DNA from: a candidate division CSSED10-310 bacterium
GTDB taxonomy: Bacteria; CSSED10-310; JAFGJC01
Assembly: GCA_016927905.1 (NCBI GenBank)
Contig: JAFGLW010000015.1
Span: 1-38,158, forward strand
Length of the DNA: 38,158 nucleotides
Reading direction: 5' to 3'
Every line of letters begins with the position of its first letter. Within the stretch, counting starts at the first letter, position 1. The position numbers and the translations under genes are program-made. The notes beneath the pieces are model-generated. The model saw only the letters and a program-made list of their open reading frames with translations, did not search any database and had not been told where the DNA came from. Shown here piece after piece: positions 16,554 to 24,036 of this stretch.

Positions 16554-19088
16554 ATGAAAAATTTGAATTTCAGCGCAATATTGCTATTCCTGATTCTGAA
16601 TAGTCCGGCACTCCAGGCTGACCCCCCGCCCCAGTTCGATCTGCGGGATGTGGGTGGGGAAAGCTTCGTCACATCGGTTAAATCCCAACAGGGTGGTACC
16701 TGCTGGACCCACGGTGTGATGGCTTCCATTGAAAGCAATCTCCTGATGAACGGTAACTGGGAATCGGCTGGTGAGACCGGAGAACCGAACCTGGCGGAAT
16801 ACCACCTGGACTGGTGGAACGGCTTCAACAAATTCAACAATGATGATGTCGCCCCGCCGACCGGAAACGGATTGACGGTGCACGAAGGCGGCGATTATCT
16901 GGTTGCTTCCGCTTATCTGACCCGGGGCGAAGGCGCGGTCCGGGACATCGATGGACAGTCCTTCAGCAACCCTCCGGATCGATACCGATCCGATTTCCAT
17001 CTCTATTATTGCGATGCCATCGAATGGTACGACGCCGGGAGCAATCTGGAGAACATTGACACCATTCAAAACGCGGTGATGACCTATGGGGCGGTGGGAA
17101 CCTGCATGTGTGTCAGCGGGGATTTCATGGTGGACTATATTCATTACCAGCCGCCGAACAGCCAGGAGGACCCGAATCATGCCATCGCCATCATCGGCTG
17201 GGATGACGCCCTCCAGACCCAGGCGCCGTTACCCGGTGCCTGGCTGTGCAAGAACAGCTGGGGTGATGACTGGGGATATGACGGCTATTTCTGGATTTCA
17301 TATTACGACAAGCACTGCGGCCATCATCCCACCATGGGCGCAATCTCTCACCATGACGTCGGTCTGTTCGCCTACGATCAGGTGTATTACCATGATTACC
17401 ACGGCTGGCGGGATACCAAGACCGACTGCACCGAAGCGTTCAACGCATTCACCGCTGATGAACCGGGACTGCTGCAGGCGGTCAGTTTCTACACCGCAAC
17501 GGACAACGTGGATTACACGGTCCGGGTGTATTCGCGTTTCGAATCCGGCGAACTGCAGGATGAGCTGGCTGCTCTGAACGGCACCGCGGCACACACCGGA
17601 TTTCACACCATCCGCCTGGAAACACCCATTCTGATCCATGGCGCTTCAACATTTCATCTCTACCTCAACCTGTCCCGGGGCGGGCATCCGTTTGACCGGA
17701 CTTCCGATGTCCCGGTTCTCCTGGGTGCCAAATACCGGGTCATGGTCGACTCCCACGCGGAGCCGGGTCAGAGTTACTACCGAGAAGGAGATCAATGGCT
17801 GGACCTGGTGTATTCCGATGTGGAATATGCCGAGACGGCCAATTTCTGTATCAAGGGTCTGGGTATCAAGACCGGGATGGGTATCGAACCGGACGAGGAT
17901 TTCAAATCAGCCGGACCGGAGGGCGGTCCGTTCGAACCATTTGAAAAAACATATCGGATCACCAATAAATGGATCGATTCGATCGACTATCTGGTCGAAT
18001 GCATGCCTTATAGAGACTGGATCACGCTCCCGGAGAACGCCACAGGATCGCTTTCTCCGGGGGAATCGACGGACATCACCGTATCCATCAACCACAACGC
18101 CAATGCTCTGGATCCGGGAGCTTACCTTCCCCGATTGATTTTCACCAATCAATCTAACCACATGGGTGATGCAACCCGTGGGATCATTCTGTGTGTTGGA
18201 TTGCCGGAAATCCAGAATGAGTGGTCGCTGGATAACGATCCGGGCTGGACCGCCGAGGAGGAATGGGCGTTCGGTCAGCCAACCGGGCAGGGCGGCTCAC
18301 ACGGCGGTCCCGATCCCACGTCGGGATCAACCGGATCTTATGTCTACGGTTACAATCTGAACGGGGATTATCCCAACCAGCTTCCCGCCAAACACCTGAC
18401 AACCGGGCGTTTCGATTGTTCCGGCCGGTATTTCGTGCATCTGGATTTCATGCGCTGGCTGGGCGTGGAGCAGCCCTCCTATGATCAGGCGGCCATCGAA
18501 GTCAGTGCGGACGGTGTCAGCTGGACTACGGTGTGGCGGAATCCGGAGGAAATCGCCGACATGTCCTGGGTGCCTTTGAACGTGGATATTTCCGATGTCG
18601 CCGATAACCAGCCGGAAGTGTATGTCCGGTGGACCATGGGCCCTACCGACGGCGGCTGGACCTATTGCGGCTGGAATATCGACGATATCCGCATCATCTC
18701 TTACAGGGGAGCCGATCCGCCGCCCACACCCACTCCCGGCGCATTTACAACATCGCTGGATCTGAACGACGAAATGTTCGAGGCGGGTGACCCGTTCATA
18801 TTAAAAATTCATGTCTCCAATGGATCGACGGGACTGCTGACGCTCGACCGGTTTCTAGTTCTGGATGTCTATGGCTCTTACTTTTTCAACCCCTCCTGGC
18901 GGCAATCCGTGGATTTCGAAACCGGAACATTCCCGCCGGGATATTCCGGAACGGAAACCATCCTCGATTTCATCTGGCCCGAAGAAGCGGGCTCAGCTGA
19001 CGACCTGATTTTCTGGCTGGGTTATTATGATTCGGCGGCGTCCCAGGTTGCGGGCGATATAGATATGGCGGAATTCAGCTACCGATAA
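16554..19088 (+). CDS. Secreted papain-like (C1A) protease with lectin-like and adhesion domains
   Basis: The 844-residue product has a signal peptide (1-22, L-Q-A/D-P-P). The C1A peptidase domain (about 27-260) has catalytic Cys50 in Q-Q-G-G-T-C-W-T-H-G, His209 in N-H-A-I-A-I-I-G-W-D and Asn234 in L-C-K-N-S-W-G-D-D-W-G, so the triad is complete. The loop before the Cys appears one residue shorter than the usual Q-G-x-x-G-S-C-W. It is followed by a lectin-like domain (about 265-440), an Ig/BACON-like stretch (W-I-T-L-P ... L-S-P-G-E-S-T-D-I-T-V-S), a MAM-like jelly roll (W-N-I-D-D-I-R-I end), a P-T-P-T-P linker and the shared C-terminal module (Y-G-S-Y-F-F-N-P-S-W). ATG 16554 (AAAAGGA upstream) gives a classical signal peptide; 16515-16521 with AAGGGGAG is an equally plausible start. 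It probably acts outside the cell on proteins. Confidence 0.88.
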   Translation: MKNLNFSAILLFLILNSPALQADPPPQFDLRDVGGESFVTSVKSQQGGTCWTHGVMASIESNLLMNGNWESAGETGEPNLAEYHLDWWNGFNKFNNDDVAPPTGNGLTVHEGGDYLVASAYLTRGEGAVRDIDGQSFSNPPDRYRSDFHLYYCDAIEWYDAGSNLENIDTIQNAVMTYGAVGTCMCVSGDFMVDYIHYQPPNSQEDPNHAIAIIGWDDALQTQAPLPGAWLCKNSWGDDWGYDGYFWISYYDKHCGHHPTMGAISHHDVGLFAYDQVYYHDYHGWRDTKTDCTEAFNAFTADEPGLLQAVSFYTATDNVDYTVRVYSRFESGELQDELAALNGTAAHTGFHTIRLETPILIHGASTFHLYLNLSRGGHPFDRTSDVPVLLGAKYRVMVDSHAEPGQSYYREGDQWLDLVYSDVEYAETANFCIKGLGIKTGMGIEPDEDFKSAGPEGGPFEPFEKTYRITNKWIDSIDYLVECMPYRDWITLPENATGSLSPGESTDITVSINHNANALDPGAYLPRLIFTNQSNHMGDATRGIILCVGLPEIQNEWSLDNDPGWTAEEEWAFGQPTGQGGSHGGPDPTSGSTGSYVYGYNLNGDYPNQLPAKHLTTGRFDCSGRYFVHLDFMRWLGVEQPSYDQAAIEVSADGVSWTTVWRNPEEIADMSWVPLNVDISDVADNQPEVYVRWTMGPTDGGWTYCGWNIDDIRIISYRGADPPPTPTPGAFTTSLDLNDEMFEAGDPFILKIHVSNGSTGLLTLDRFLVLDVYGSYFFNPSWRQSVDFETGTFPPGYSGTETILDFIWPEEAGSADDLIFWLGYYDSAASQVAGDIDMAEFSYR

Positions 19089-19141
19089 TCACCCGATGCT
19101 GCGATAACACATCTATAGAGATGCAACAGCCGGAGTGACGG

Positions 19142-19252
19142 TCAGCCGATCGATTTCGCCGCTTTTTCCTTTTTGAGCTTCCGTTTCTCCTTCAGGCTAT
19201 GCTGCGGTTTTTTCTTATCGGTTGCTTTTTTCTTGTCTTTGGTCTTCGCCAT
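19142..19252 (-). CDS. Small lysine-rich basic protein (36 aa)
   Basis: ATG at 19252-19250, preceded by GAGGAGA 6 nt upstream, opens 36 codons to TGA (19142-19144). The product starts M-A-K-T-K-D-K-K-K-A-T-D and continues with P-Q-H-S-L-K-E-K-R-K-L-K-K-E-K; nearly half the residues are Lys or Arg. Short peptides with this K-D-K-K ... S-L-K-E-K-R pattern occur annotated as hypothetical proteins in other bacteria. Its strong ribosome site supports real translation. Binding to nucleic acid or ribosomes is a guess from charge only. Confidence 0.7.
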   Translation of the reverse strand: MAKTKDKKKATDKKKPQHSLKEKRKLKKEKAAKSIG

Positions 19253-19537
19253 AACCCGTCTCCTCTTTCATGCTGGATATCGAATTGTTTCCGGGTTTTG
19301 TTCAAACCCCGCAATATTCCGGATCCCGGAATGCCGGATTCTCGAACCGGATTCCGGAATAAATATTCGTTGATCGTCAAAGAGATTATAACATCCGAAA
19401 TTCCGAATAATCAAAACATCCGGTTCCGCTCGAACACCGGGATGACGATCCGGTGATAAGGAAAACCGATGTGTTTCCGATCCATCCAGCAATGGATATA
19501 ATTGTTTTTCGGAATCGGACGGCTCGAACTTTTTCTG
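19253..19537. other. Intergenic region with CCGGAAT palindromes
   Basis: This 285-bp stretch has no gene I can support. It contains a perfect hairpin ATTCCGG-ATC-CCGGAAT (19316-19332) and a related half ATTCCGGAAT at about 19351-19360, probably dispersed repeat DNA. An antisense ORF over it and the DUF1848 gene is a shadow. Confidence 0.5.
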
Positions 19538-20437
19538 ATGAAAACAGGCAAACCGAAAATAATCAGCGTCAGCCGCCGCACGGACATCCCGGCGTTTTAT
19601 TCGGAATGGTTCATGAATCGAATCCGGACGGGCTGGTGCCGTGTCCGGAATCCTTACGGCGGCAATTTCCGCGATGTATCCCTTAAACCGGAAGACTGCC
19701 TTGCGCTGTTTTTCTGGACCCGGAATGCCGAACCGCTTTTCCGGCATATTCCCGGGTTGATCGAGCTGGGATTCAATCTGGTGTTTCATGTCACGATTGT
19801 CGACTATCCCCGTTACATTGAATCCGCGACCCCGGAGACGGAGATATCCGCTCATCGGTTCCGTGAACTCAGCCGGTTGACGGATGCCCGATCCGTGATC
19901 TGGCGGTACGATCCCATTTTGTGCAGCGATGGTCTGACACTCGAATATCATGCAGAGCGGTTCGCGCAGATTGCGGAATCGATCCAAGGGTATGGCCGCC
20001 GCTGCATCATCTCTTTTGCGGATTTCTACGGTAAGACGAAGCGCAGGCTGTCGGATGTCGAGCGGCGGACTGGACATCGATTTCGGGATCCGCCGATCAC
20101 GGAAAAACTGGCAATCGCCGATGCAATCGTACCGATTGCCCGGCGGAACGGATTCGAGCTTTTCACCTGCTGCGAGGATGATCTGGTGCGTCCGGACATT
20201 CGGAAAGCCCGATGCATCCATACGGACTATCTGGTTGATAAGGGATTCCGGTTATCCGGATCCTATTCACCGCGCCCGACCCGCCGGCAATGCGGCTGTA
20301 TGGAATCGATCGATATCGGTGCGTATGATTCGTGCCTGTTCGGATGCGAATACTGCTATGCGGTACGGAGCCATGATGCGGCTGTGGATCGGTACTGTAA
20401 ACACAATCCGGATCATCCGATGCTGATTCCAGGTTAG
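19538..20437 (+). CDS. DUF1848 protein with C-terminal cysteine cluster
   Basis: The 299-residue product matches DUF1848: I-I-S-V-S-R-R-T-D-I-P-A-F-Y, F-W-T-R-N-A, V-I-W-R-Y-D-P-I, I-S-F-A-D-F-Y-G-K and a C-terminus C-G-C-M-E-S-I-D-I-G-A-Y-D-S-C-L-F-G-C-E-Y-C-Y-A. The C-terminal Cys252-x-Cys254 and Cys266-x3-Cys270-x2-Cys273 would bind an Fe-S cluster, with the same spacing as the radical SAM motif but at the wrong end of the protein. The biochemical role is unknown. ATG 19538 is used; a TTG at 19502 gives a longer version without a ribosome site. Its end is 19 nt from the convergent membrane-protein gene. Confidence 0.88.
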   Translation: MKTGKPKIISVSRRTDIPAFYSEWFMNRIRTGWCRVRNPYGGNFRDVSLKPEDCLALFFWTRNAEPLFRHIPGLIELGFNLVFHVTIVDYPRYIESATPETEISAHRFRELSRLTDARSVIWRYDPILCSDGLTLEYHAERFAQIAESIQGYGRRCIISFADFYGKTKRRLSDVERRTGHRFRDPPITEKLAIADAIVPIARRNGFELFTCCEDDLVRPDIRKARCIHTDYLVDKGFRLSGSYSPRPTRRQCGCMESIDIGAYDSCLFGCEYCYAVRSHDAAVDRYCKHNPDHPMLIPG

Positions 20438-20456
20438 AACATCGGATCGATCGGAA

Positions 20457-21245
20457 TCAGTCGTATTTCAGTTCGGTTCCGAACAGGCTGTGCGGGATGA
20501 GAAAAATGATCAGCGTGATGGCGGCGGCAATCAGGGCCCAGCAGTCGGATCGCTTTTTGTTTTTCCGGATGAAGACCGGTATGAGCCAGAATCCGACGGC
20601 GATCGCAAGTTTGTTATCCGTCAGATCGCGACCGACCGGAAATCCGGTCCAGGCTTCACCAAACGCCTGGTACTGAACGATCGGACCCATTATCAGGCCG
20701 CCGACGGTCAAAGCCGATAACGTGATCCAGGTCAGGACGCGGACATTCGGACGCCGGCTCAGCACTTCCAGAGCCGTGCGGTTGGAAACCAGCATCCCGA
20801 TGAACATCAGAAGGACATGCGGCGCCAGCGCCCACCGGTCGACACTGCCCTTGAAACGGATGATCACGCTGTCCCGGGTTTCCGGAATTCGGATCTTCCT
20901 GCCGTTCGCATCGAGCAGGATATAATATTCCAGTTTCCCGCCGGGCGGTTGATGGGGCAGATCGGCTTTCAGCACCCCGTCTCCGGACTGCATCGGAACC
21001 TCATTCCAGGGCCGGTCGGTCGGGTAATACCGCCAGATCAGCCGTCCGGCGGCATCCGGCACAACCGGTAAGCGGACCGTCTGGTCGCCCGGACCGCCGT
21101 GATCGCGCGGCAATTCGAACTGAAACGTCCCGGCATCCGTCCGGTAGGTTCCCTTGAATTCGTATGTCGGCCCCGTTCCCCTCTGATAGATCGCACTGGC
21201 GAGCGTGATCATCAGGGCAAGAATCCAATAGAGCGTATTCTTCAA
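20457..21245 (-). CDS. Conserved integral membrane protein, probable pspA-operon partner
   Basis: The 262-residue product starts with a transmembrane helix (L-Y-W-I-L-A-L-M-I-T-L-A-S-A), then Y-Q-R-G-T-G-P-T-Y-E-F-K-G and a periplasmic beta-rich domain of about 110 residues (L-P-H-Q-P-P-G-G-K-L-E-Y-Y-I), followed by four helices including P-H-V-L-L-M-F-I-G-M-L-V-S-N-R and F-P-V-G-R-D-L-T-D-N-K. I recognise the pattern as a conserved uncharacterised membrane family but know no function. The start is TTG 21245 with GGAG 7 nt upstream; the formal longer TTG start at 21314 has no ribosome site. It follows the AAA+ gene by 91 nt on the same strand. Confidence 0.72.
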   Translation of the reverse strand: MKNTLYWILALMITLASAIYQRGTGPTYEFKGTYRTDAGTFQFELPRDHGGPGDQTVRLPVVPDAAGRLIWRYYPTDRPWNEVPMQSGDGVLKADLPHQPPGGKLEYYILLDANGRKIRIPETRDSVIIRFKGSVDRWALAPHVLLMFIGMLVSNRTALEVLSRRPNVRVLTWITLSALTVGGLIMGPIVQYQAFGEAWTGFPVGRDLTDNKLAIAVGFWLIPVFIRKNKKRSDCWALIAAAITLIIFLIPHSLFGTELKYD

Positions 21246-21336
21246 TGCAATTCTCCATCTTCCCTTTGATTGCCCGCAGAATGCATCGCCCTTCAGGCTT
21301 GTCAGGCTATCCAATGTCGGGAATAAATTGCAACGA

Positions 21337-23091
21337 TTATTTGTCGATATCCGGTATCGACTCGATCGACATCAGGTGCCGGATCCGCCTGTCAAGATCA
21401 CGGGGATCGATATTCTGAAACCTTGGAGGCAGAAAGCGGGGATCGGTGCATTCCCTCACAGCTAAAAGATCCATCAGTTCGACCTGACCGGCATGGGGAG
21501 TGGGACGGAATGATGCCGCCAGATTCTTCAGGATGTTCACTAAGGACCGACGGCGTTTACCGGGTGTCTGGAGTTCATATTCCCGGACCGCCCGGACCAG
21601 CAGCCCTTCGATTTCGCTGCCTGTAACCGGAAAATCAAACCTGATGCCATCTATAACACCGGAATGAAGGGTAATGCCCATTCTTCGAGCAACAACACGG
21701 ATCAGAGCCTGTTGGGATTCTGGATCTGTCGCAGGCAAGAGTGGAATATGTACATCCAGACGTCCCGGACGCTTGAGATCGACCTCCAGCAGATCCGGGC
21801 GGCTTGTCGCAAAAATCCACAGAATGTTGCCCCGGTTGTCCGGTTTGGCCATTTCCTTGGCCAGCATGCCATACAACCGGCCTGACAGACCGGAATCCCC
21901 GTCCGATGCACTGCGGTTTCCGGCGATCTGATCGGCTTCATCGAGAAACACGACAACCTGGCCGAACGCTTTGAGAACCTGAAAAATTTTTTCCAGATTC
22001 TTTTCCGAAGCTCCAACCCATTTTTCCCGGTAATTTTTCATGATCACACACGGCACACCGCATTCCCCCGCAAAACATTCGACCAGGAATGATTTTCCCG
22101 TCCCGATGCGCCCGGTGATCAGGTAGCCCATGGGCAGGGCGTGTTTCGCGCGCCGTCGCATAAGCTGTGCATCCTGTCTAAGCCATTCGACAACCTGTGA
22201 ATGGCCGGCGATATCATTCAGCGTGCGTGTCGTTTCGATGAACTCCAGCTTCCCGAAACACTCCTTCTCGATCAGTTCTTTCCGGCTGTTTGCAATATAC
22301 TCCAGAGATACGACCTTATTATTTTTAACCGCCTGGAGTATGGCATTCTGGATATTGATCCGGCTCAATCCAAGCATTCTCTCCGACAGCTCATCCATCG
22401 TCATTTCCAAACGCTGGTGAAGTTCCGGTTCCCGGCTGCACAGATATTCAAGGTACTGCATGATTTCCGATCGACCCGGCAAGGGAATAGTAATTTTGGC
22501 TGTGAACGGGCTTTCGACAATAGATTCGTTCAGATCCGACAGGGTATCGGAGATCAGCACGGTCGCGATGCTGGCTCCGCTGAAGGATGGATTTTCCGCC
22601 CAGTCCAGAATGCGGACGAGGTTCGCACCCGTTTCACCCGTCATGTGCATCGGATCGCCACTTGGAACGAGATAATTCGCATAGCTGATAATCACCGCAG
22701 CCGATGCGGGTATTTCCTTCCCGGAACCGGATTCAGTCACCCGGATGAGAAGGCGGTCGATGAGATCCAGTATCCGACCGGGACTTTGCGCCGGGAGTGC
22801 ACCGGATGACCCGCCCGCTATCGATGCGGTTTTCAAGTGGGCACGGAGATCGTTTGCGCCCTTGACGGCGCGCAGGCCTTTCCCGCGATCGTACAAAAGG
22901 ATCATATCGAACCGGGCAAACATGATTTTCGCAAGAAAATCCCGTAAAGGATAGAAGGTAACCTGCTCCCCGGATCGGTACGGGACCACATCATGCACAT
23001 TTCCGGTCAGGATAAACTGGCTGACCGTTCCGGAGCGGAATATTTCCCGCATCTTCTCGCCCCAGGCCGGCATGGATGCCCTGGCAGTCAT
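21337..23091 (-). CDS. AAA+ ATPase, inactive N-terminal plus active C-terminal module
   Basis: The 584-residue product has an N-terminal half (1-260) that resembles an AAA domain without Walker A or B. The C-terminal half (about 285-520) is an active classical AAA module: Walker A G-R-I-G-T-G-K-S (327-334), aromatic pore loop K-N-Y-R-E-K-W-V-G-A-S (352-362), Walker B V-V-V-F-L-D-E-A-D (379-387), sensor 1 A-T-S-R-P, and arginine-finger region R-P-G-R-L-D (441-446). The layout is like Ycf46-type or Vps4/ClpX-like remodelling ATPases that pull substrates through a pore. The ATG at 23091 lies 8 nt after the stop of the PspA-like gene, so the two are almost certainly cotranscribed. The inferred role is disassembly of PspA filaments. 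I see no helical MIT domain at the N-terminus. Confidence 0.85.
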   Translation of the reverse strand: MTARASMPAWGEKMREIFRSGTVSQFILTGNVHDVVPYRSGEQVTFYPLRDFLAKIMFARFDMILLYDRGKGLRAVKGANDLRAHLKTASIAGGSSGALPAQSPGRILDLIDRLLIRVTESGSGKEIPASAAVIISYANYLVPSGDPMHMTGETGANLVRILDWAENPSFSGASIATVLISDTLSDLNESIVESPFTAKITIPLPGRSEIMQYLEYLCSREPELHQRLEMTMDELSERMLGLSRINIQNAILQAVKNNKVVSLEYIANSRKELIEKECFGKLEFIETTRTLNDIAGHSQVVEWLRQDAQLMRRRAKHALPMGYLITGRIGTGKSFLVECFAGECGVPCVIMKNYREKWVGASEKNLEKIFQVLKAFGQVVVFLDEADQIAGNRSASDGDSGLSGRLYGMLAKEMAKPDNRGNILWIFATSRPDLLEVDLKRPGRLDVHIPLLPATDPESQQALIRVVARRMGITLHSGVIDGIRFDFPVTGSEIEGLLVRAVREYELQTPGKRRRSLVNILKNLAASFRPTPHAGQVELMDLLAVRECTDPRFLPPRFQNIDPRDLDRRIRHLMSIESIPDIDK

Positions 23092-23099
23092 GGCTGTTT

Positions 23100-23840
23100 C
23101 TATGATTCCTCCGGACCCAGTTCCCTCCGTGGTTCCGCCCGTCGTTCCGATTCCGGTTCGCCGTCGGATTCCATCTCCCGCTCGAGTCCGGCTTCGAACT
23201 CCCTCAAAGCCCGTTCCGCCCGTTCCTTCCGGTCCCCGGTCATGATGTGTTTCTCCATGATGTTATCCGCGGTCCGAATCCGCCCGGCCGCCTCGCTTTG
23301 CATCTGCAGAAGCTGTTCTTCCAGTCGGTTGACGGAATCTCCTGAACCACCAGTCTCAGAACTCATCCCAGCTGCCATCGCCTTCAGATCGGCCTGAGCC
23401 TTCAGCATTTCAGTATCCGAAATCAACCGTTTCAGGTTCTCGATCTTGGTTCTGGCATCGTTGAACAGTGCCTTTCGCGAATCCAGAAGCTGGCGGTAGT
23501 TGCGTTCAGTCTCCCGGAGCTGGGTCCGGTTTTCCTCCAGCTGCTCCCGAAGCGTTTTCAACTCGAGTGCCCATTGGCCCGCCTGGTCCCGGTCACCGGT
23601 TTCCAGCCTGGATCGGACCATATCCTCCAGCTCCCTTTCCCGTTTTTCCAGGGTCTGGATCTGCCGTTTCAGGCGGTCGGCGATCGCCGCCTGGCCGGTC
23701 ATGTTGTCGTTGTACCGGGCGATATTTTTCCGAAGGTTCTCCTTCTCCACCTCCAGCAACGCCCCGGGATTGGATTTCTCAAGATCCGAAAGAAACAATC
23801 CGAAAAATCCCCGCACAAGATTCGCCAGCCGTTTGAACAC
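23100..23840 (-). CDS. PspA/IM30 (ESCRT-III superfamily) membrane-remodelling protein
   Basis: The 246-residue product begins V-F-K-R-L-A-N-L-V-R-G-F-F-G-L-F, the amphipathic helix of PspA/IM30 proteins (usual M-x-I-F-x-R-L-x-x-L-V). It continues as a long charged coiled coil (30-200) with I-A-R-Y-N-D-N, Q-A-A-I-A-D-R-L-K-R-Q-I and R-N-Y-R-Q-L-L-D-S-R. The family polymerises on stressed membranes and shares the ESCRT-III fold. The start is GTG 23840, chosen because AAGGAG sits 7 nt upstream and the amphipathic helix then begins the protein; ATG 23864 would bury it. Odd features are a spacer with S-S-E-T-G-G-S-G (160-167) and an acidic C-terminal tail (after 217), possibly a partner-binding tail. 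Confidence 0.85.
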   Translation of the reverse strand: MFKRLANLVRGFFGLFLSDLEKSNPGALLEVEKENLRKNIARYNDNMTGQAAIADRLKRQIQTLEKRERELEDMVRSRLETGDRDQAGQWALELKTLREQLEENRTQLRETERNYRQLLDSRKALFNDARTKIENLKRLISDTEMLKAQADLKAMAAGMSSETGGSGDSVNRLEEQLLQMQSEAAGRIRTADNIMEKHIMTGDRKERAERALREFEAGLEREMESDGEPESERRAEPRRELGPEES

Positions 23841-23888
23841 CGTCAATCTCCTTTCCAATGCCATCGAACCCGATCCATGCAATAGATT

Positions 23889-23918
23889 ACTATACCATCG
23901 CCCCGATGAACCTGACAA
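23889..23918 (-). promoter_or_regulatory. Sigma70 promoter of the pspA-AAA operon
   Basis: The minus strand reads TTGTCA (-35, 23913-23918), an 18-bp spacer and TATAGT (-10, 23889-23894), each 5 of 6 to consensus. Transcription would begin near 23882, about 40 nt before the GTG start. No sigma54 box (TGGCAC-N5-TTGC) is seen, unlike the PspF-driven operon of E. coli. Confidence 0.6.
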
Positions 23919-23979
23919 CCCGGCGATGATTGAACCTTTTCTCTTCCAGAGCGACGGGCTTCCGGAGCATGAAATTTTG

Positions 23980-24008
23980 TTGACCGTCTGGAGCTTCGAT
24001 GATAGGCT
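23980..24008 (+). promoter_or_regulatory. Putative promoter of the ammonia-lyase gene
   Basis: TTGACC (23980-23985) and TAGGCT (24003-24008) are separated by 17 bp. The -35 box is good and the -10 box weak (3 of 6). It would give a short leader before the AAGGAGG ribosome site at about 24025. Confidence 0.35.
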
Positions 24009-24036
24009 GAGTGGCCGGTCAAAAAAGGAGGTCGTT

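Noticed and set aside
19268..20221. 317-codon minus ORF opposite DUF1848
   Set aside because: DUF1848 motifs on the plus strand are unambiguous; the minus ORF is a shadow.
20457..21245. Cytochrome or transporter identity for the membrane protein
   Set aside because: No haem-binding CxxCH, nucleotide or substrate motif is visible.
23889..23950. Sigma54/PspF-type promoter for pspA
   Set aside because: No GG-N10-GC box; a sigma70 pair explains the start.
23500..24036. N-terminal extension of the ammonia-lyase
   Set aside because: It is antisense to pspA; the HutH family start coincides with ATG 24037 and a strong AAGGAGG.
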